NCBI GenBank assembly: GCA_002360945.1
Contig: DERO01000039.1
Location: 1-64,000 of the forward strand
Source: Leclercia adecarboxylata
GTDB taxonomy: Bacteria; Pseudomonadota; Gammaproteobacteria; Enterobacterales; Enterobacteriaceae
Length of the DNA stretch: 64,000 nt
Reading direction: 5' to 3'
Of this stretch, positions 1-11,298 are shown in pieces. Under the pieces are notes generated by a model that had not been told where the DNA came from, searched no databases, and was given only the letters and a program-made list of their open reading frames with translations. The position numbers were made by a program, and so were the translations under genes. Positions within the stretch are counted from its first letter, which is position 1, and each line of letters begins with the position of its first letter.

Positions 1-378
1 CGTCGGATCGTCAATGCCGTCCGCCACGATGCGTTCGCGCACTTTCAGGCGCAGCACCCAGAAAGATTTGCCGTCGTCGTCGAGGGCTACGTTCAGGCGC
101 AGGCCGTCCAGCGCCGGATCGAAGGCATACAAAAATTCACGCAGGGCGTCGACGTTGCTTTCAGGCACGCTGATCTGGGCGTTGATACCCTCGTGCGCCA
201 GATAGATACGGCCAAAGACGTTCAGGGCAGTTAACGCCTTGTACAGCGCATCGCGCGTCGCCTGCGGGTTAACAATGGTGAAATATTTATAGAACGAGAT
301 CGTCGTGCGCGGCTCGGTTTCAGCCAACATGCGCGCTTTCAGCTCTTCGTTCGAAATGAGGTTGTGTAACACTGGCAT
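1..378 (-). CDS. trhO: tRNA uridine(34) hydroxylase TrhO, 5' part
   Basis: N-terminal 126 codons of TrhO (formerly YceA), running off the left edge. The protein starts [17 protein letters not shown] and continues with [15 protein letters not shown] and [20 protein letters not shown] segments, matching E. coli TrhO as remembered. The family is rhodanese-related and makes 5-hydroxyuridine at tRNA wobble position 34 together with prephenate-derived chemistry. The rhodanese domain with its active-site Cys would lie beyond the window. It is divergent from lpxL, the arrangement seen in E. coli. Identity is secure; completeness cannot be judged. Confidence 0.93.
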   Translation of the reverse strand, partial: MPVLHNLISNEELKARMLAETEPRTTISFYKYFTIVNPQATRDALYKALTALNVFGRIYLAHEGINAQISVPESNVDALREFLYAFDPALDGLRLNVALDDDGKSFWVLRLKVRERIVADGIDDPT

Positions 379-397
379 GGTGTACGGTTCCTGCAAT

Positions 398-446
398 CGT
401 AATGAGAATGAAAATCGGTCGGCATCATATAGCAAACAATGAGAAT
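398..446. promoter_or_regulatory. trhO/lpxL intergenic region with two AATGAGAAT repeats (Fur-like)
   Basis: The 221-bp gap between divergent trhO and lpxL has the nonamer AATGAGAAT twice, at 401-409 and 438-446. The first sits in a 19-mer (398-416) that matches the Fur consensus GATAATGATAATCATTATC at about 13 of 19 positions by eye. The match is weak and no Fur control of this promoter is known to me, so the call is tentative. Confidence 0.25.
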
Positions 447-599
447 TTACATCCCTTCATTTTGCGCTACATTTCTCGCGTTAAAACGCGCGGGTCATAA
501 CATTTGCCGTTTTCATGAACATTTCGCTGCCATGCGTTTTGGATATGAAACGAATAATGCGACAATCTGCCGCCAGGACGTATCAAAAACAGGAATGAC

Positions 600-1526
600 A
601 TGACTCAATTACCTAAATTTTCCACTGCGCTATTACATCCTCGTTACTGGCTGACCTGGGCTGGCATCGGTTTATTATGGTTACTGGTGCATCTGCCCTA
701 CCCGCTGATCTACCGTCTCGGCTGCGGCATGGGTCGCCTGGCGATGCGCTTTATGTCCCGCCGCGCGTACATTGCCAGACGCAATCTGGAACTCTGTTTT
801 CCAGAAATGAGCCAGCAAGAGCGTCACGACATGGTGGTTAAAAATTTTGAATCCGTCGGTATGGGGCTGATGGAGACCGGGATGGCCTGGTTCTGGTCCG
901 ATAAACGCATGGCGCGCTGGACCGAAGTGACTGGCACCGGCATGGAGCCCGTGCATCAGTTGCAGGCGCAGAAGACCGGCGTACTGCTGATCGGCGTCCA
1001 TTTTCTGACCCTGGAAATCGGCGCACGCATGTTCGGCATGCAGGCCCCCGGCATCGGCGTCTATCGCCCGAACGACAATCCGGTTATCGACTGGCTGCAA
1101 ACCTGGGGCCGGATGCGCTCCAACAAGAGCATGATCGATCGTAAAGATCTCAAGGGGATGATCCGGGCGCTGAAATCCGGCGAGGTGATCTGGTATGCGC
1201 CGGACCATGACTACGGTCCTGGCGCCAGCGTTTTTGTGCCGTTCTTTGCCGTCGATGAAGCCGCCACCACCACCGGCACCTGGACGCTGGCCCGTCTGTC
1301 ACAGGCGGCGATTGTGCCCTTCGTACCGCGCCGGAAATCCAACGGCAAAGGTTATGAGCTGATGATGCTGGAACCTGAGTGTTCCCCACCGCTGGACGAT
1401 GCTAAAACCACCGCCGCGTGGATGAATGAGGTGGTTGAGAAGTGCATCCTGCTGGCGCCGGAACAGTATATGTGGCTGCATCGCCGCTTTAAAACCCGCC
1501 CTGAAGGCGTCCCTTCCCGCTATTAA
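600..1526 (+). CDS. lpxL: Lipid A biosynthesis lauroyltransferase LpxL
   Basis: 308 residues, against 306 in E. coli. LpxL transfers laurate from acyl-ACP to Kdo2-lipid IVA at the cytoplasmic face of the inner membrane. An N-terminal hydrophobic anchor (about residues 16-40) precedes the acyltransferase domain. The H-x4-E catalytic motif is visible as HFLTLE with His134 and Glu139. AGGA lies just upstream of the chosen ATG. It is divergent from trhO and followed by mdtG in the same direction, as in E. coli. Confidence 0.96.
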   Translation: MTQLPKFSTALLHPRYWLTWAGIGLLWLLVHLPYPLIYRLGCGMGRLAMRFMSRRAYIARRNLELCFPEMSQQERHDMVVKNFESVGMGLMETGMAWFWSDKRMARWTEVTGTGMEPVHQLQAQKTGVLLIGVHFLTLEIGARMFGMQAPGIGVYRPNDNPVIDWLQTWGRMRSNKSMIDRKDLKGMIRALKSGEVIWYAPDHDYGPGASVFVPFFAVDEAATTTGTWTLARLSQAAIVPFVPRRKSNGKGYELMMLEPECSPPLDDAKTTAAWMNEVVEKCILLAPEQYMWLHRRFKTRPEGVPSRY

Positions 1527-1535
1527 TCTCTTGCC

Positions 1536-1560
1536 CCGCGGCCTTTCTGGCCGCACCTCC
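1536..1560 (+). terminator. Hairpin downstream of lpxL
   Basis: GCGGCC (1538-1543) pairs with GGCCGC (1549-1554) around a 5-nt loop, just after the lpxL stop. The following CCTCCCTTTT is only moderately T-rich, so this is a plausible but imperfect intrinsic terminator. Confidence 0.45.
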
Positions 1561-1675
1561 CTTTTGACTTATGATGCTTTCCCACATTGCAGCAACCATC
1601 ACCCAGGCGCATAATTAGCAGGCTTATTACCTTCTTTAAATGATGATGCCGCTGCGCATCATAATGCGGATAGCT

Positions 1676-2926
1676 ATGTCTCCCTCAGATACGCCAATAA
1701 ACTGGAAGCGGAACCTCACGGTGGCCTGGCTGGGCTGCTTTCTTACGGGTGCCGCCTTTAGCCTGGTGATGCCTTTCCTGCCGCTGTATGTCGAGCAACT
1801 GGGCGTCAGCGGCCACAGCGCCCTGAACATGTGGTCGGGGCTGGTGTTCAGCATCACCTTCCTCTTCTCCGCCATCGCCTCTCCGTTCTGGGGTGGGCTG
1901 GCGGATCGCAAGGGGCGTAAGATTATGCTGCTGCGCTCGGCGCTGGGCATGGCGATTATCATGCTGCTGATGGGGATGGCGCAAAACATCTGGCAGTTTC
2001 TGATCTTACGCGCCGTGCTGGGGCTGCTGGGCGGCTTTGTGCCCAATGCTAACGCCCTGATTGCCACGCAAATTCCCCGCCATAAAAGCGGCTGGGCGCT
2101 GGGCACGCTTTCTACCGGCGCGGTCAGCGGGGCCCTGCTTGGCCCACTGGCCGGGGGATTACTGGCGGACAGCTACGGTCTGCGGCCGGTCTTTTTCATC
2201 ACTGCGGGCGTGCTGTTTGCCTGCTTCCTGCTGACCTTTTTCTGCATCCGGGAAAATTTCACCCCGGTACCGAAAAAAGAGATGCTGCATGTTCGCCAGG
2301 TCTTCGCCTCGCTGAAAAACCCTAAACTGGTGCTCAGCCTGTTTGTCACCAGCATGATCATCCAGGTGGCCACCGGCTCCATCGCGCCGATCCTGACCCT
2401 GTACGTGCGCGACCTCGCCGGTCACGTCAGCAATATCGCCTTTATCAGCGGCTTAATCGCCTCGGTGCCCGGCGTGGCTGCCCTGATCAGCGCCCCGCGG
2501 CTGGGGAAACTGGGGGATCGGATTGGTCCGGAAAGGATCCTGATTGTCGCCCTGGTGATCTCCGTCCTGCTGCTTATCCCGATGTCCTTCGTGCAATCGC
2601 CGTGGCAGCTGGGCGTGCTGCGCTTTTTACTCGGGGCGGCCGACGGCGCCCTGCTGCCTGCGGTTCAGACCCTGCTGGTCTATAACTCCACCAACCAGAT
2701 CGCCGGGCGTATCTTCAGCTATAACCAGTCGTTTCGTGATATCGGCAACGTCACCGGCCCGCTTCTCGGGGCCGGGATTGCCGCCAGCTACGGTTTTCGC
2801 GCGGTGTTTATTGTCACCGCCTGCGTGGTGATGTTTAACGTCTTTTACTCCTGGGTGAGCCTGTCGCGCGCTTTTCGCCAGCCGCGGGCTTCTGCCGAGC
2901 CGGAAAAGGTCTCTGCACCCGATTAA
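1676..2926 (+). CDS. mdtG: Multidrug efflux MFS transporter MdtG
   Basis: 416 residues starting [14 protein letters not shown], near the 408 of E. coli MdtG. It is a 12-TM major-facilitator drug/H+ antiporter of the inner membrane; overexpression in E. coli gives fosfomycin and deoxycholate resistance. The MFS motif A is seen as [10 protein letters not shown] after TM2, with a matching [11 protein letters not shown] in the second half. An in-frame ATG 36 nt upstream gives an extension absent from E. coli, so the ATG at 1676 was preferred. Flanked by lpxL and msyB as in E. coli. Confidence 0.94.
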   Translation: MSPSDTPINWKRNLTVAWLGCFLTGAAFSLVMPFLPLYVEQLGVSGHSALNMWSGLVFSITFLFSAIASPFWGGLADRKGRKIMLLRSALGMAIIMLLMGMAQNIWQFLILRAVLGLLGGFVPNANALIATQIPRHKSGWALGTLSTGAVSGALLGPLAGGLLADSYGLRPVFFITAGVLFACFLLTFFCIRENFTPVPKKEMLHVRQVFASLKNPKLVLSLFVTSMIIQVATGSIAPILTLYVRDLAGHVSNIAFISGLIASVPGVAALISAPRLGKLGDRIGPERILIVALVISVLLLIPMSFVQSPWQLGVLRFLLGAADGALLPAVQTLLVYNSTNQIAGRIFSYNQSFRDIGNVTGPLLGAGIAASYGFRAVFIVTACVVMFNVFYSWVSLSRAFRQPRASAEPEKVSAPD

Positions 2927-3024
2927 GACAACTTCGTGAACGCTTTTACGGCTTTCATACTTGCAATTATGGAGAATCAGCTATTCTTTCCCTGAACACC
3001 ATGTCAAATCACAGGGAGACGCCG

Positions 3025-3399
3025 ATGACTATGTTTGCCACTCTAGAGGAAGCGATTGATGCCGCGCGCGAGGAGTTCCTCGCTGATAATCCCGGCATTG
3101 AGGAAGATGACGCGAATATTGAGCAACTCAATATCCAGAAATATGTCATGCAGGATGGGGACATTATGTGGCAGGCCGAATTTTTTGCCGATGACGGCGA
3201 AGACGGCGAATGCCTGCCGGTACTGAGCGGCGAAGCGGCTCAGGCGGTGTTTGATGGCGATTATGACGAGATTGAGCTGCGTCAGGAGTGGCTGGAAGAG
3301 AACACCCTGCATGAATGGGATGAGGGTGAGTTTCAGCTCGAGCCGCCGCTGGATACCGAAGAGGGTCAAACCGCAGCGGATGAGTGGGATGAGCGTTAA
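3025..3399 (+). CDS. msyB: Acidic protein MsyB
   Basis: 124 residues, the same length as E. coli MsyB, and strongly acidic with runs such as DDGEDGE and EEDDANIEQ. MsyB was found in E. coli as a multicopy suppressor of secY and secA mutations; its molecular role is unclear. The start MTMFATLEEAID is preceded by CAGGGAG at good spacing; a longer frame from 3001 lacks such a site. The gene is convergent with yceK and the two stop codons abut. Confidence 0.92.
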   Translation: MTMFATLEEAIDAAREEFLADNPGIEEDDANIEQLNIQKYVMQDGDIMWQAEFFADDGEDGECLPVLSGEAAQAVFDGDYDEIELRQEWLEENTLHEWDEGEFQLEPPLDTEEGQTAADEWDER

Positions 3400-3627
3400 T
3401 TACTCATAGGGCCCATGCTGAGCGTCGATGGGCAGCAGCAGGGTGTCGAACACCAGCGAGAAGGGCAGATCCAGCACCGTCAGGTAACGCCACGCAGAGT
3501 CGCGAACGTCCCACTGCACGCCCGGGTAGTATTGATTGCCGTGTCCCTGTCCGGGGATGGTCCGGCTGATAATACTCCCGCAGCCGCTCAGTAATAACAC
3601 CATCGTAATGACGATCAAAAATCGCAT
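3400..3627 (-). CDS. yceK: YceK family lipoprotein
   Basis: 75 residues with a lipoprotein signal ending in LLLSGC (Cys16). The mature part, with SIISRTIPGQG and DLPFSLVFDTLLLPID, matches E. coli YceK closely from memory. Function is unknown; it is expected to be an outer-membrane lipoprotein. It lies between msyB and opgH as in E. coli. Confidence 0.9.
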   Translation of the reverse strand: MRFLIVITMVLLLSGCGSIISRTIPGQGHGNQYYPGVQWDVRDSAWRYLTVLDLPFSLVFDTLLLPIDAQHGPYE

Positions 3628-3640
3628 CTAATACCTCAAA

Positions 3641-3671
3641 GATAAAAATACCGGCCCTGGAGCCGGTATTT
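3641..3671 (-). terminator. Terminator of the opgGH operon
   Basis: A perfect 10-bp stem, AAATACCGGC (3646-3655) with GCCGGTATTT (3662-3671), has a 6-nt loop. Read on the minus strand it is followed by a T-run, as expected for a rho-independent terminator after opgH. Confidence 0.85.
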
Positions 3672-3675
3672 ATTT

Positions 3676-3705
3676 GCCGGGTGGCGCTTCGCTTACCCGG
3701 CCTAC
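3676..3705. repeat. REP element
   Basis: GCCGGGTGGCGCTTCGCTTA, followed by CCCGGCCTAC, is a typical enterobacterial REP palindrome with a mismatched centre. It sits between the opgGH terminator and the end of opgH. Confidence 0.8.
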
Positions 3706-3726
3706 TTGTCATGCAACACTGACGGC

Positions 3727-6255
3727 TTATTTGGCCTTCAACGCCTGCGGGTTCATCTTCAACGTCTCATAATGGTTCACCCAGGAAGAGTATCTCTCCG
3801 GGGCGGACCAGACACGATAGTGCAGACGCGACATGGTAACCGGGTCGCTCAGCAGTACCAGACGACGATCGCGGTTCAGCTTCTCTGGCGTCTCGTTCAG
3901 CGCCTGCTCAACGTGGCGATCGCGGGCGATCTCCAGCACGTGGCTGGCACGGTGACGGGCAGTCGCCATGGCGGTAGCCAGGGCGTTGAAGGATGGGTTA
4001 AACACGGCGTGCATAAAACCATCTTCCAGCGAACGGCTGCGGTTGAGCTCCAGATACTTGTCGGTATCTACCAGCACCTGCGGCGGGGAATACTCTTCCG
4101 GGATCAGGAACAGCTTCCAGCGTTTGGTGCGCAGACCCACGGTCGAGCGGCTGGAGATCACCGACACGAACGGCGACAGGATCAGCGAGAAGACAATCGG
4201 TGCCAGCCAGAACAGGAAGCGCAGATCCAGCCACGCCATTCCGACGGCCCACACCAGGCCGAGCAGCATCTGCGAACCGTGACGCATAAAGGCTTCGCTC
4301 CACGGGGTAGAGTCATCGTCACGCTGCGGCGAGTTCCAGACCACTTCCCAGCCGAGGAACGCGCTGACCACGAAGACGGTGTGGAACAGCATACGCACCG
4401 GCGCCAGCAGTACCGAGAACAGCACCTCCAGCAGCAGAGAGAGCGTCACGCGGAAGAAACCGCCGTACTCTTTCGAGCCTTTACACCAGATCAGCACGAT
4501 ACTCAGCAGCTTCGGCAGGAACAGCAGCACCATGGTCGAGGCAAAGAGCGCAATCGCCAGTTCAGGACGCCACTGCGGCCACACCGGGAACAGCTGGCGC
4601 GGTTGCAGGAAGTACTGCGGCTCGGTCAGGGCATGCACCACCTGCAGCGCGGTCGACAGGGCGAGGAACATAAACCACAGCGGTGCGGAGAGGTAGGACA
4701 TCACGCCGGTCAGAAACACGGCACGGTGTACCGGGTGCATCCCTTTGACGAGGAACAGGCGGAAGTTCATCAGGTTGCCGTGACACCAGCGGCGGTCACG
4801 CTTCAGCTCATCCAGCAGGTTCGGCGGCAGCTCTTCATAGGAGCCCGGCAGGTCGTAGGCAATCCACACCCCCCAACCGGCACGACGCATCAGCGCGGCT
4901 TCCACGAAGTCATGCGACAGGATCGAGCCCGCAAACGAGCCTTCGCCCGGCAGCGGTGCCAGCGCACAGTGCTCGATGAACGGCTTCACGCGGATGATGG
5001 CGTTATGCCCCCAGTAGTGCGATTCACCCAGCTGCCAGAAGTGCAAACCGGCGGTGAACAGCGGCCCGTATACGCGGGTCGCAAACTGCTGGCAGCGCGC
5101 ATACAGCGTGTCCATGCCCGAGGCTTTTGGCGAAGACTGGATGATCCCGGCATTTGGGTTGGCTTCCATCAGGCGCACGAGGCCCGTCAGGCAGTCACCG
5201 GTCATGACCGAGTCGGCATCCAGCACCACCATGTAGCTGTACTGATTACCCCAGCGACGGCAGAAGTCATCGATGTTGCCGCTTTTACGCTTCACGCGAC
5301 GACGGCGACGACGGTAGAAGATCTGCCCTTCGCCCTGCACTTCGGCGATCAGTTCCATCCAGGCTTTCTGTTCCGCCACGCAAATGTCGGGGTTGTAGCT
5401 GTCACTCAGGATGTAAACGTCGAAGTGTTCGCCGTTACCGGTGGCTTTCACCGACTCCCAGGTGGCACGCAGGCCGGCGAAGACGCGATCCACGTCTTCG
5501 TTACAGATAGGCATGATCAGCGCCGTGCGGTGCTCAGGGTTGATAGGTTCATCCCCCACCGTCGACGCAGAAATGCTGTATTTGTCCCGGCCGATCAACA
5601 GCTGCAGGAAGCCCATCAGCGCGGTCCAGAAACCGGCCGATACCCAGCAGAAGAGGATGGCGAACAGCAGCAGGATGCCGCTTTGCAGTATGTATGGCAG
5701 CAACTGCATAAACGAGACCAGCAGATCCTGGCCGAACATATCGGCCGGATTGATCAGCGCCCAGCCCTGGTAAGGCAGAATGGTCTTCATATACCAGGTG
5801 GCGACGACGGTCTGCGCAATGGTCAGCAGCAGCAGGATGTAGCGGCGAATACTGCCGACGGTACGCCATTTTTCCTCGCTGGCCTGCTGTTCTTTGGTCA
5901 GGCGAGAGAGGTAGCGCGGGGTCACGTCGCGGCCACGCAGGCGATCCCAGAAACGGCCCACCGGGTTGGTGCGCCAGGGATCCGGGAACATCGAGGAGCG
6001 CGTCGCTTTCGGCATCGCCTCAAGCTGGGTACGCCCTTCGTCATCGCGAATCAACTGGCCTTCGGCCAGTGAGTCGGGCCAGGCCTGCTCAAGGCGGCTT
6101 TTAACCGAGCCCAGCGGGGTATCATCTTCACGGGTAAACGGATGATGATCGGCATCCAGGGCGGTATGCACCGCGCTGATGTCACCCTTCGGCAGTGCCG
6201 CCTTCTCGATATCGGTCAGCGGCATGGCATCGATATACTCAGTTGTCTTATTCAT
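3727..6255 (-). CDS. opgH: Glucans biosynthesis glucosyltransferase OpgH
   Basis: 842 residues, near the 847 of E. coli OpgH (MdoH). This inner-membrane family-2 glycosyltransferase polymerises UDP-glucose into the beta-1,2 backbone of osmoregulated periplasmic glucans. The cytoplasmic domain shows [11 protein letters not shown] (D-x-D type), [11 protein letters not shown] and the R-x-x-R-W seen as [11 protein letters not shown] segments flank it. The start [11 protein letters not shown] matches E. coli and overlaps the opgG stop by 8 bp, giving a translationally coupled opgGH operon. An upstream in-frame ATG was rejected because it lies inside opgG. Confidence 0.96.
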   Translation of the reverse strand: MNKTTEYIDAMPLTDIEKAALPKGDISAVHTALDADHHPFTREDDTPLGSVKSRLEQAWPDSLAEGQLIRDDEGRTQLEAMPKATRSSMFPDPWRTNPVGRFWDRLRGRDVTPRYLSRLTKEQQASEEKWRTVGSIRRYILLLLTIAQTVVATWYMKTILPYQGWALINPADMFGQDLLVSFMQLLPYILQSGILLLFAILFCWVSAGFWTALMGFLQLLIGRDKYSISASTVGDEPINPEHRTALIMPICNEDVDRVFAGLRATWESVKATGNGEHFDVYILSDSYNPDICVAEQKAWMELIAEVQGEGQIFYRRRRRRVKRKSGNIDDFCRRWGNQYSYMVVLDADSVMTGDCLTGLVRLMEANPNAGIIQSSPKASGMDTLYARCQQFATRVYGPLFTAGLHFWQLGESHYWGHNAIIRVKPFIEHCALAPLPGEGSFAGSILSHDFVEAALMRRAGWGVWIAYDLPGSYEELPPNLLDELKRDRRWCHGNLMNFRLFLVKGMHPVHRAVFLTGVMSYLSAPLWFMFLALSTALQVVHALTEPQYFLQPRQLFPVWPQWRPELAIALFASTMVLLFLPKLLSIVLIWCKGSKEYGGFFRVTLSLLLEVLFSVLLAPVRMLFHTVFVVSAFLGWEVVWNSPQRDDDSTPWSEAFMRHGSQMLLGLVWAVGMAWLDLRFLFWLAPIVFSLILSPFVSVISSRSTVGLRTKRWKLFLIPEEYSPPQVLVDTDKYLELNRSRSLEDGFMHAVFNPSFNALATAMATARHRASHVLEIARDRHVEQALNETPEKLNRDRRLVLLSDPVTMSRLHYRVWSAPERYSSWVNHYETLKMNPQALKAK

Positions 6256-7801
6256 TGGCAGGTAGCTGATAGCTCCAGGTTTCACTCAGCGGCTGATCGG
6301 CGTTCACCAGAGAGGCACGCATCTCAGTCGGTTGTTTCGCGTCTTTCAGTTTCACACGCAGGGTTAAACGCCAGCCTTTAGTGACCGGGTTATAACGCAC
6401 GTTGTTTTCAACGATTTCGCCGTTATCACCAATGCTCGCCTGTGCGGTGACCGGGGTTTCCGGTGCCAGTTTCGCCATCTCCTGTCCGGTGAAGTCCACC
6501 ACGAAGGCGATGGTGCCATCCGGCTGGCGGATCAGATTCGACTGTTTCACATCACCGATGGAACGGCGGGTCTGCAGCACATACGCGTTGTCTGCCGCAT
6601 GCAGCTTATCTTCATCGCGGCTCATGGTGATGGAGTAGTTGAAGTTCATCTCTTTCCCGGCTTCCGGCAGCTGATCCGGCGTCCAGTAGGCGACGATGTT
6701 GTCGTTGGTTTCGTCATTGGTCGGGATCTCTACCAGCTCAACTTTACCTTTGCCCCACTCGCCTTTCGGGGTGATCCAGGCGCTTGGGCGCAGATCGTAA
6801 CGATCGTCCAAATCTTCAAAGCGAGAGAACTGACGACCGCGCTGCAGCAGGCCGAACCCCTGTGGGTTTTCCATGCTGAAGCTGCTTACCGCCAGGTGTT
6901 TCGGGTTGTTCAGCGGACGCCAGATCCACTCGCCGTTGCCGGCCAGGATTGACAGACCGTTAGAGTCATGCAGTTCAGGGCGGAAGTTGGTGGCAGACGA
7001 CGGCTGGTTCGGCCCGAACAGGAACATACTGGTCAGCGGCGCGACGCCCAGTTTGCCGACTTTATCGCGCAGATAGACTTTCGACTGCACGTCAACCACG
7101 GTGTCGCGGCCCGGAATGATGGTAAAGCGATAGGCACCGGTCGCACGCGGGGAATCCAGCAGCGCATAAATGGTCAGGCGCTTGTCGGTTGGTTTTGGAC
7201 GCTCAATCCAGAATTCGCGGAAACGAGGGAACTCTTCCCCGGAAGGCAGTGCGGTATCGATCGCCAGACCGCGCGCAGAGAGGCCATAAACCTGGCCGCC
7301 GCCGATGACGCGGAAATAGCTGGCCCCCAACATGCTGACAATTTCGTCGTTCTTATCTTTACTGTTGATGGGGTAAAGCACTTTAAAGCCCGCGAAGCCC
7401 AGATCTTTCACGGTGTCTTTATCGTGTTGCACATTGCCGAAATTAAAGTAGTCAGGGCTGTACTTGATTTTACGAACCGCGTTGGATGTCACTTCATTAA
7501 TGGTGACAGGCGTGTCGAAGTACATCCCCTGATGATAAAACTCAAGCTTGAACGGGGTCTTAATCTTATTCCAGTACGCTTTGTCGTGATTAAACTGGAT
7601 CTGCTGATAGTCCGCATATTTCATGTCGCGGAAAACGGAGGGCAAGTTACTTTTTGGCGCTTCGTACCCTTTACCTGCCATCGATTTTGCCTGTTTTGCG
7701 ACGTCGTCGATGGTAAAGGCCAGGGCCGATGAGGTATACAGAGACAACAAGACGGCTGCCCCTACCCAACGCATTTTCATCATTTGTGGTGTATGTTTCA
7801 T
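6248..7801 (-). CDS. opgG: Glucans biosynthesis protein OpgG
   Basis: 517 residues from the chosen ATG. It is a periplasmic protein needed with OpgH for osmoregulated glucan synthesis, probably shaping the beta-1,6 branching. A signal peptide ends near SSALA-FTID. The mature sequence, including [20 protein letters not shown], is near identical to E. coli MdoG. AGGGGG lies about 14 nt before the start [12 protein letters not shown]; the internal start MMKMRW (7783) would give 511 residues, the commonly listed E. coli length. First gene of opgGH, divergent from opgC. Confidence 0.95.
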   Translation of the reverse strand: MKHTPQMMKMRWVGAAVLLSLYTSSALAFTIDDVAKQAKSMAGKGYEAPKSNLPSVFRDMKYADYQQIQFNHDKAYWNKIKTPFKLEFYHQGMYFDTPVTINEVTSNAVRKIKYSPDYFNFGNVQHDKDTVKDLGFAGFKVLYPINSKDKNDEIVSMLGASYFRVIGGGQVYGLSARGLAIDTALPSGEEFPRFREFWIERPKPTDKRLTIYALLDSPRATGAYRFTIIPGRDTVVDVQSKVYLRDKVGKLGVAPLTSMFLFGPNQPSSATNFRPELHDSNGLSILAGNGEWIWRPLNNPKHLAVSSFSMENPQGFGLLQRGRQFSRFEDLDDRYDLRPSAWITPKGEWGKGKVELVEIPTNDETNDNIVAYWTPDQLPEAGKEMNFNYSITMSRDEDKLHAADNAYVLQTRRSIGDVKQSNLIRQPDGTIAFVVDFTGQEMAKLAPETPVTAQASIGDNGEIVENNVRYNPVTKGWRLTLRVKLKDAKQPTEMRASLVNADQPLSETWSYQLPANE

Positions 7802-8056
7802 AATAAGTAAGCACTTCCCCCTTTGTGTGCTTATATCGATCCGATCCATTTTAATGGAAAATCAGGCATTCCGACAACATAATCACCGCTTTGTTCAGCG
7901 TGCTGGCTCATGGATTAAGCAAGTGAAAGTAACCCGTATTCACTTTGCGTGCTTATCCTGGAGACAGTATGTCGGACTTCGTGTAGGGTTGGCTCCGAAT
8001 GTAACCACTATTGCTCTTAGGGATAAGGCGATAAGTCTGAGAATGCATAACGCTAT

Positions 8057-9217
8057 ATGAGTAACGTACCCGCACAACGCGAATATTTCCTTGATTCTAT
8101 TCGGGCCTGGCTGATGCTGCTGGGGATCCCGTTTCACATCTCCCTGATCTATTCGAGCCACGTCTGGCACGTCAACAGCGCCGAGTCCTCCTGGTGGCTG
8201 ACGCTGTTTAACGATTTTATTCACTCGTTCCGGATGCAGGTATTTTTTGTTATTTCCGGCTATTTTTCCTACATGCTTTTTCTGCGCTACCCGCTTAAGC
8301 GCTGGTGGAAAGTGCGCGTCGAGCGCGTCGGCATCCCGATGCTCACCGCCATTCCCCTGCTGACGCTGCCGCAATTCATCATGCTGCAGTATGTAAAAGG
8401 CAAAGCGGACACCTGGCACAACCTGTCGCTGTACGAAAAATACAATACCCTCGCCTGGGAGCTGGTCTCGCACCTGTGGTTCCTGCTGGTGCTGGTGGTG
8501 ATGACCACGGTCAGCCTGTGGGTGTTCAGCCGTATGCGCCGCCATCTGAGCAACCGGACGGAGACGTTTTTTGCGGATATCAGCTGGGGCAAACTGTCGG
8601 TCCTGTTTTTACTGTTGGGCATTGCCTATGCCGCGCTGCGCCGCACGCTGCTCATCGTTTATTCGCCGATCCTCAGCGACGGCCTGTTTAATTTTGTGGT
8701 GATGCAGACCCTCTTCTATCTGCCTTTCTTTATCATTGGCGCGCTGGCGTTTGTGCATCCAAAACTGAAAGCCCTGTTCACCACCCCGTCGCGCGGCTGC
8801 ACCCTCGGCGCGGCGCTGGCGTTTGTCACCTATCTGCTGAATCAGCGTTATGGCAGCGGCGACGCGTGGATGTATGAAACGGAAAGCGTGATTACTATGC
8901 TGCTGGGGCTGTGGATGGTGAACGTGGTCTTTGCCCTGGGACACCGCCTGCTGAACTTTAAATCGGCGCGCGTCACCTACTTCGTTAACGCCTCGCTGTT
9001 CATTTATCTGGTGCACCATCCGTTAACGCTGTTTTTCGGCGCTTACATCACGCCGCATATCAGCTCAAACCTGCTGGGCTTTATCACCGGGCTGGTGTTT
9101 GTGGTCGGGATCGCAATTGTGCTGTATGAAATTCATCTGCGTATTCCGCTGCTGCGCTTCTTGTTTTCCGGTAAGCCGGCCAGCAAACCGAATAACACTC
9201 CGCAGGCCACCAGCTAA
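8057..9217 (+). CDS. opgC: Glucans biosynthesis protein C, OpgC
   Basis: 386 residues, matching the 385 of E. coli OpgC (MdoC). It is a polytopic inner-membrane protein of the acyltransferase-3 family with about ten hydrophobic segments. It adds succinyl groups to periplasmic glucans. The N-terminal [20 protein letters not shown] carries the family's conserved R and His. It is divergent from opgGH over a 255-bp gap, as in E. coli, so the whole glucan pathway is present. Confidence 0.94.
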   Translation: MSNVPAQREYFLDSIRAWLMLLGIPFHISLIYSSHVWHVNSAESSWWLTLFNDFIHSFRMQVFFVISGYFSYMLFLRYPLKRWWKVRVERVGIPMLTAIPLLTLPQFIMLQYVKGKADTWHNLSLYEKYNTLAWELVSHLWFLLVLVVMTTVSLWVFSRMRRHLSNRTETFFADISWGKLSVLFLLLGIAYAALRRTLLIVYSPILSDGLFNFVVMQTLFYLPFFIIGALAFVHPKLKALFTTPSRGCTLGAALAFVTYLLNQRYGSGDAWMYETESVITMLLGLWMVNVVFALGHRLLNFKSARVTYFVNASLFIYLVHHPLTLFFGAYITPHISSNLLGFITGLVFVVGIAIVLYEIHLRIPLLRFLFSGKPASKPNNTPQATS

Positions 9218-9225
9218 TCCTGTAC

Positions 9226-9247
9226 GCGCCGGTCACTGAACCGGCGC
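9226..9247. terminator. Hairpin between convergent opgC and clsC
   Basis: A perfect 8-bp stem, GCGCCGGT (9226-9233) with ACCGGCGC (9240-9247), lies around loop CACTGA in the 34 bp between the two stop codons. There is no clear T-run on either side, so a bidirectional terminator role is likely but unproven. Confidence 0.5.
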
Positions 9248-9251
9248 CGCT

Positions 9252-10739
9252 TTAGAGCAGCCACTCCACCGGCAGCCAGTAGGCCAGTCGTACCAGCATC
9301 CGCTGCATAAAACGGGTTTTTGGCTCCTTTTTGTGCACGATTTCCTGCCCATCCTTGCGCTCAATCCAGTTCAGACGTCCCAGATTATCCAGTTTTATCT
9401 GCCAGGCCTCATGGCGTTGGCTGCGGACAAACCGGGTATGGATCAGTCGCGCCAGCACCTCGCTTTCAATCACAAAGCCCATCTCAGTGTTGAGCATGGT
9501 TGAACGGGGATCAAAATTAAGCGAACCAATAAACACCTTTTCACCGTCGATGCTGAACGTTTTGGCATGCAGGCTGGAGCCGGAGTTCCCGGTAATGCCG
9601 CGATCGTGCACCACCGGTACGCCATCCTGGGTCGGCTTGAGCTCATACAGCTCAATGCCGTGGCGTAACAGCTTCTTGCGCCAGCGGGCATAGCCGGCAT
9701 GCACCACCGAGACATCGTTGGCCGCCAGCGAATTGGTCATGATGGCGACCTTAACCCCTTTGCGCACCATCTGCAGCAGCAGCGCCACCCCCGCCCGGGT
9801 GGGGACAAAATAGGCGGAGATAATCGTAATTTGCTCCACCGGCGAGCCCATCACGTCCAGCAGACGCTGCGGCAGCAGCGAATGGCGTTTAGCCCGGCCC
9901 TGCCCTTTACGCGGATCGTCGCTGAGCAGACGGGTTTTCGCCCAAATTAACGGCAAATTACCGGCTTCAAGGCGGGTAATAAACTCACTGGACTGGAGTT
10001 TATCCAGGTAGCGGCGGGTAATATCGTCCCGATACCACTCTTCAGGCGGGTGAATTTTTTCCTCGATCTCGGTTTCCGACAGTTCCAGCACCTGCTGGAG
10101 CGTGGAGACCGACGCGCAGTTCCAGTAGCGTTCAAAGTCATCGGCCACGTCCTGGACCACCGGACCCGTCGCCATCACATCCAGATCGGAGAACAGCGGC
10201 TCCTCGCCCGCACCAAAATAGGCATCGCCGATATTTCTGCCGCCAATAATAGTGACCTCGCCATCCACGGTGAAACTCTTGTTATGCATCCGCCGGTTGA
10301 GGCGGGCAAAATCGGTGAGATAACCGAGGGCGCGCAGGGTGCGAAATGAGAAGGGATTAAACAGGCGAACAGAGAAATTGGGATGGGCGTCAAGCAGGCG
10401 CAGGATGGCGTCCAGTCCCTGGGTATTGTTGTCATCCAAAAGCAGACGCACCCGTACGCCGCGCATGGCGGCGGAGAGCAATACGGAAAACAACAGTCTT
10501 CCGGACATGTCGTCTTCCCAGATATAGTACTGAACATCGAGCGTCTTTTCCGCCATCTCTACCAGCCGGTAGCGGCAGGCGAAGGCGTCCAGACTGTTAT
10601 CAAGGGGGAGAAGTCCACAAAGGCCAGGGTGCGCGGAACTGACCGGCGCAATGGCACGCCCTAGTCGCGTGTTATGCGTCGGTTTCCTGTCCTCGTTGGG
10701 TAAGCAGTCGCTTGTATAGCCGGGCATTTTCTTCATCAT
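9252..10739 (-). CDS. clsC: Cardiolipin synthase ClsC
   Basis: About 495 residues from the ATG at 10739 (473 in E. coli). ClsC is a phospholipase-D-family enzyme that in E. coli makes cardiolipin from phosphatidylglycerol and phosphatidylethanolamine, helped by YmdB. Two HKD motifs are visible: [16 protein letters not shown] and [16 protein letters not shown]. The start is uncertain: a TTG at 10748, ATGs at 10739, 10736 and 10727 all lie inside the 3' end of ymdB and none has a clear ribosome site. The overlap with ymdB implies translational coupling. Confidence 0.92.
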   Translation of the reverse strand: MMKKMPGYTSDCLPNEDRKPTHNTRLGRAIAPVSSAHPGLCGLLPLDNSLDAFACRYRLVEMAEKTLDVQYYIWEDDMSGRLLFSVLLSAAMRGVRVRLLLDDNNTQGLDAILRLLDAHPNFSVRLFNPFSFRTLRALGYLTDFARLNRRMHNKSFTVDGEVTIIGGRNIGDAYFGAGEEPLFSDLDVMATGPVVQDVADDFERYWNCASVSTLQQVLELSETEIEEKIHPPEEWYRDDITRRYLDKLQSSEFITRLEAGNLPLIWAKTRLLSDDPRKGQGRAKRHSLLPQRLLDVMGSPVEQITIISAYFVPTRAGVALLLQMVRKGVKVAIMTNSLAANDVSVVHAGYARWRKKLLRHGIELYELKPTQDGVPVVHDRGITGNSGSSLHAKTFSIDGEKVFIGSLNFDPRSTMLNTEMGFVIESEVLARLIHTRFVRSQRHEAWQIKLDNLGRLNWIERKDGQEIVHKKEPKTRFMQRMLVRLAYWLPVEWLL

Positions 10740-11214
10740 AGCAGACAAAGTATACCCGCTCCGGCAGAGGCTTGCGGGTGAGATAATCCGAAACCGTGTT
10801 GACGGCGATTTCAGCCGCGGCCGCGCGAGGGTATCCGTACACGCCGGTGCTGATTGCCGGGAACGCGAGGGTCTGATAGCCGTTGGCCGCCGCCAGGTTC
10901 AGGCTGTTGCGGTAGGCCTCTTCCAGGATCCGGGCTTCATGATGTTCGCCCCCGTGCCAGACGGGGCCGACGGTGTGGATCACCGCCTTGGCGGGCAGGT
11001 CGCCGGCCAGGGTAATCACCGCCTGGCCCGGCGCGCACTCGCCCTGTTGCTGACGCACCACCCTGCAGGCTTCAAGTAGTGCCGGCCCTGCTGCCCGATG
11101 GATCGCGCCATCCACGCCGCCACCGCCCATCAACGAGGGATTGGCGGCATTAACCACCACATCGACATGCAGGGTGGTGATATCACCCAGAAAAACTTCT
11201 ATACGCGAGTTCAT
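10672..11214 (-). CDS. ymdB: Macrodomain O-acetyl-ADP-ribose deacetylase YmdB
   Basis: 180 residues (177 in E. coli). It is a macrodomain that deacetylates O-acetyl-ADP-ribose and is reported to modulate RNase III in E. coli. Macrodomain signatures are seen: [20 protein letters not shown] near the N-terminus and [12 protein letters not shown] near the C-terminus. GAGGTTG precedes the ATG at 11214. It overlaps the 5' end of clsC, so both are likely co-transcribed; this pairing is also seen in E. coli. Confidence 0.94.
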   Translation of the reverse strand: MNSRIEVFLGDITTLHVDVVVNAANPSLMGGGGVDGAIHRAAGPALLEACRVVRQQQGECAPGQAVITLAGDLPAKAVIHTVGPVWHGGEHHEARILEEAYRNSLNLAAANGYQTLAFPAISTGVYGYPRAAAAEIAVNTVSDYLTRKPLPERVYFVCYDEENARLYKRLLTQRGQETDA

Positions 11215-11298
11215 AATCAACCTCTGCTGACGCTTTTTTCTTAAGTGTATCGCAGAGGATGGCGAGTGTAAGCCCGGTAAACCGAAAACCGCCCCGTC

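Noticed and set aside
3706..6072. A 788-codon open frame on the plus strand opposite opgH
   Set aside because: It is antisense to a clearly conserved gene, rich in His, Arg and Gln as expected from a reverse-strand shadow of GC-rich coding DNA, and has no ribosome site or family likeness.
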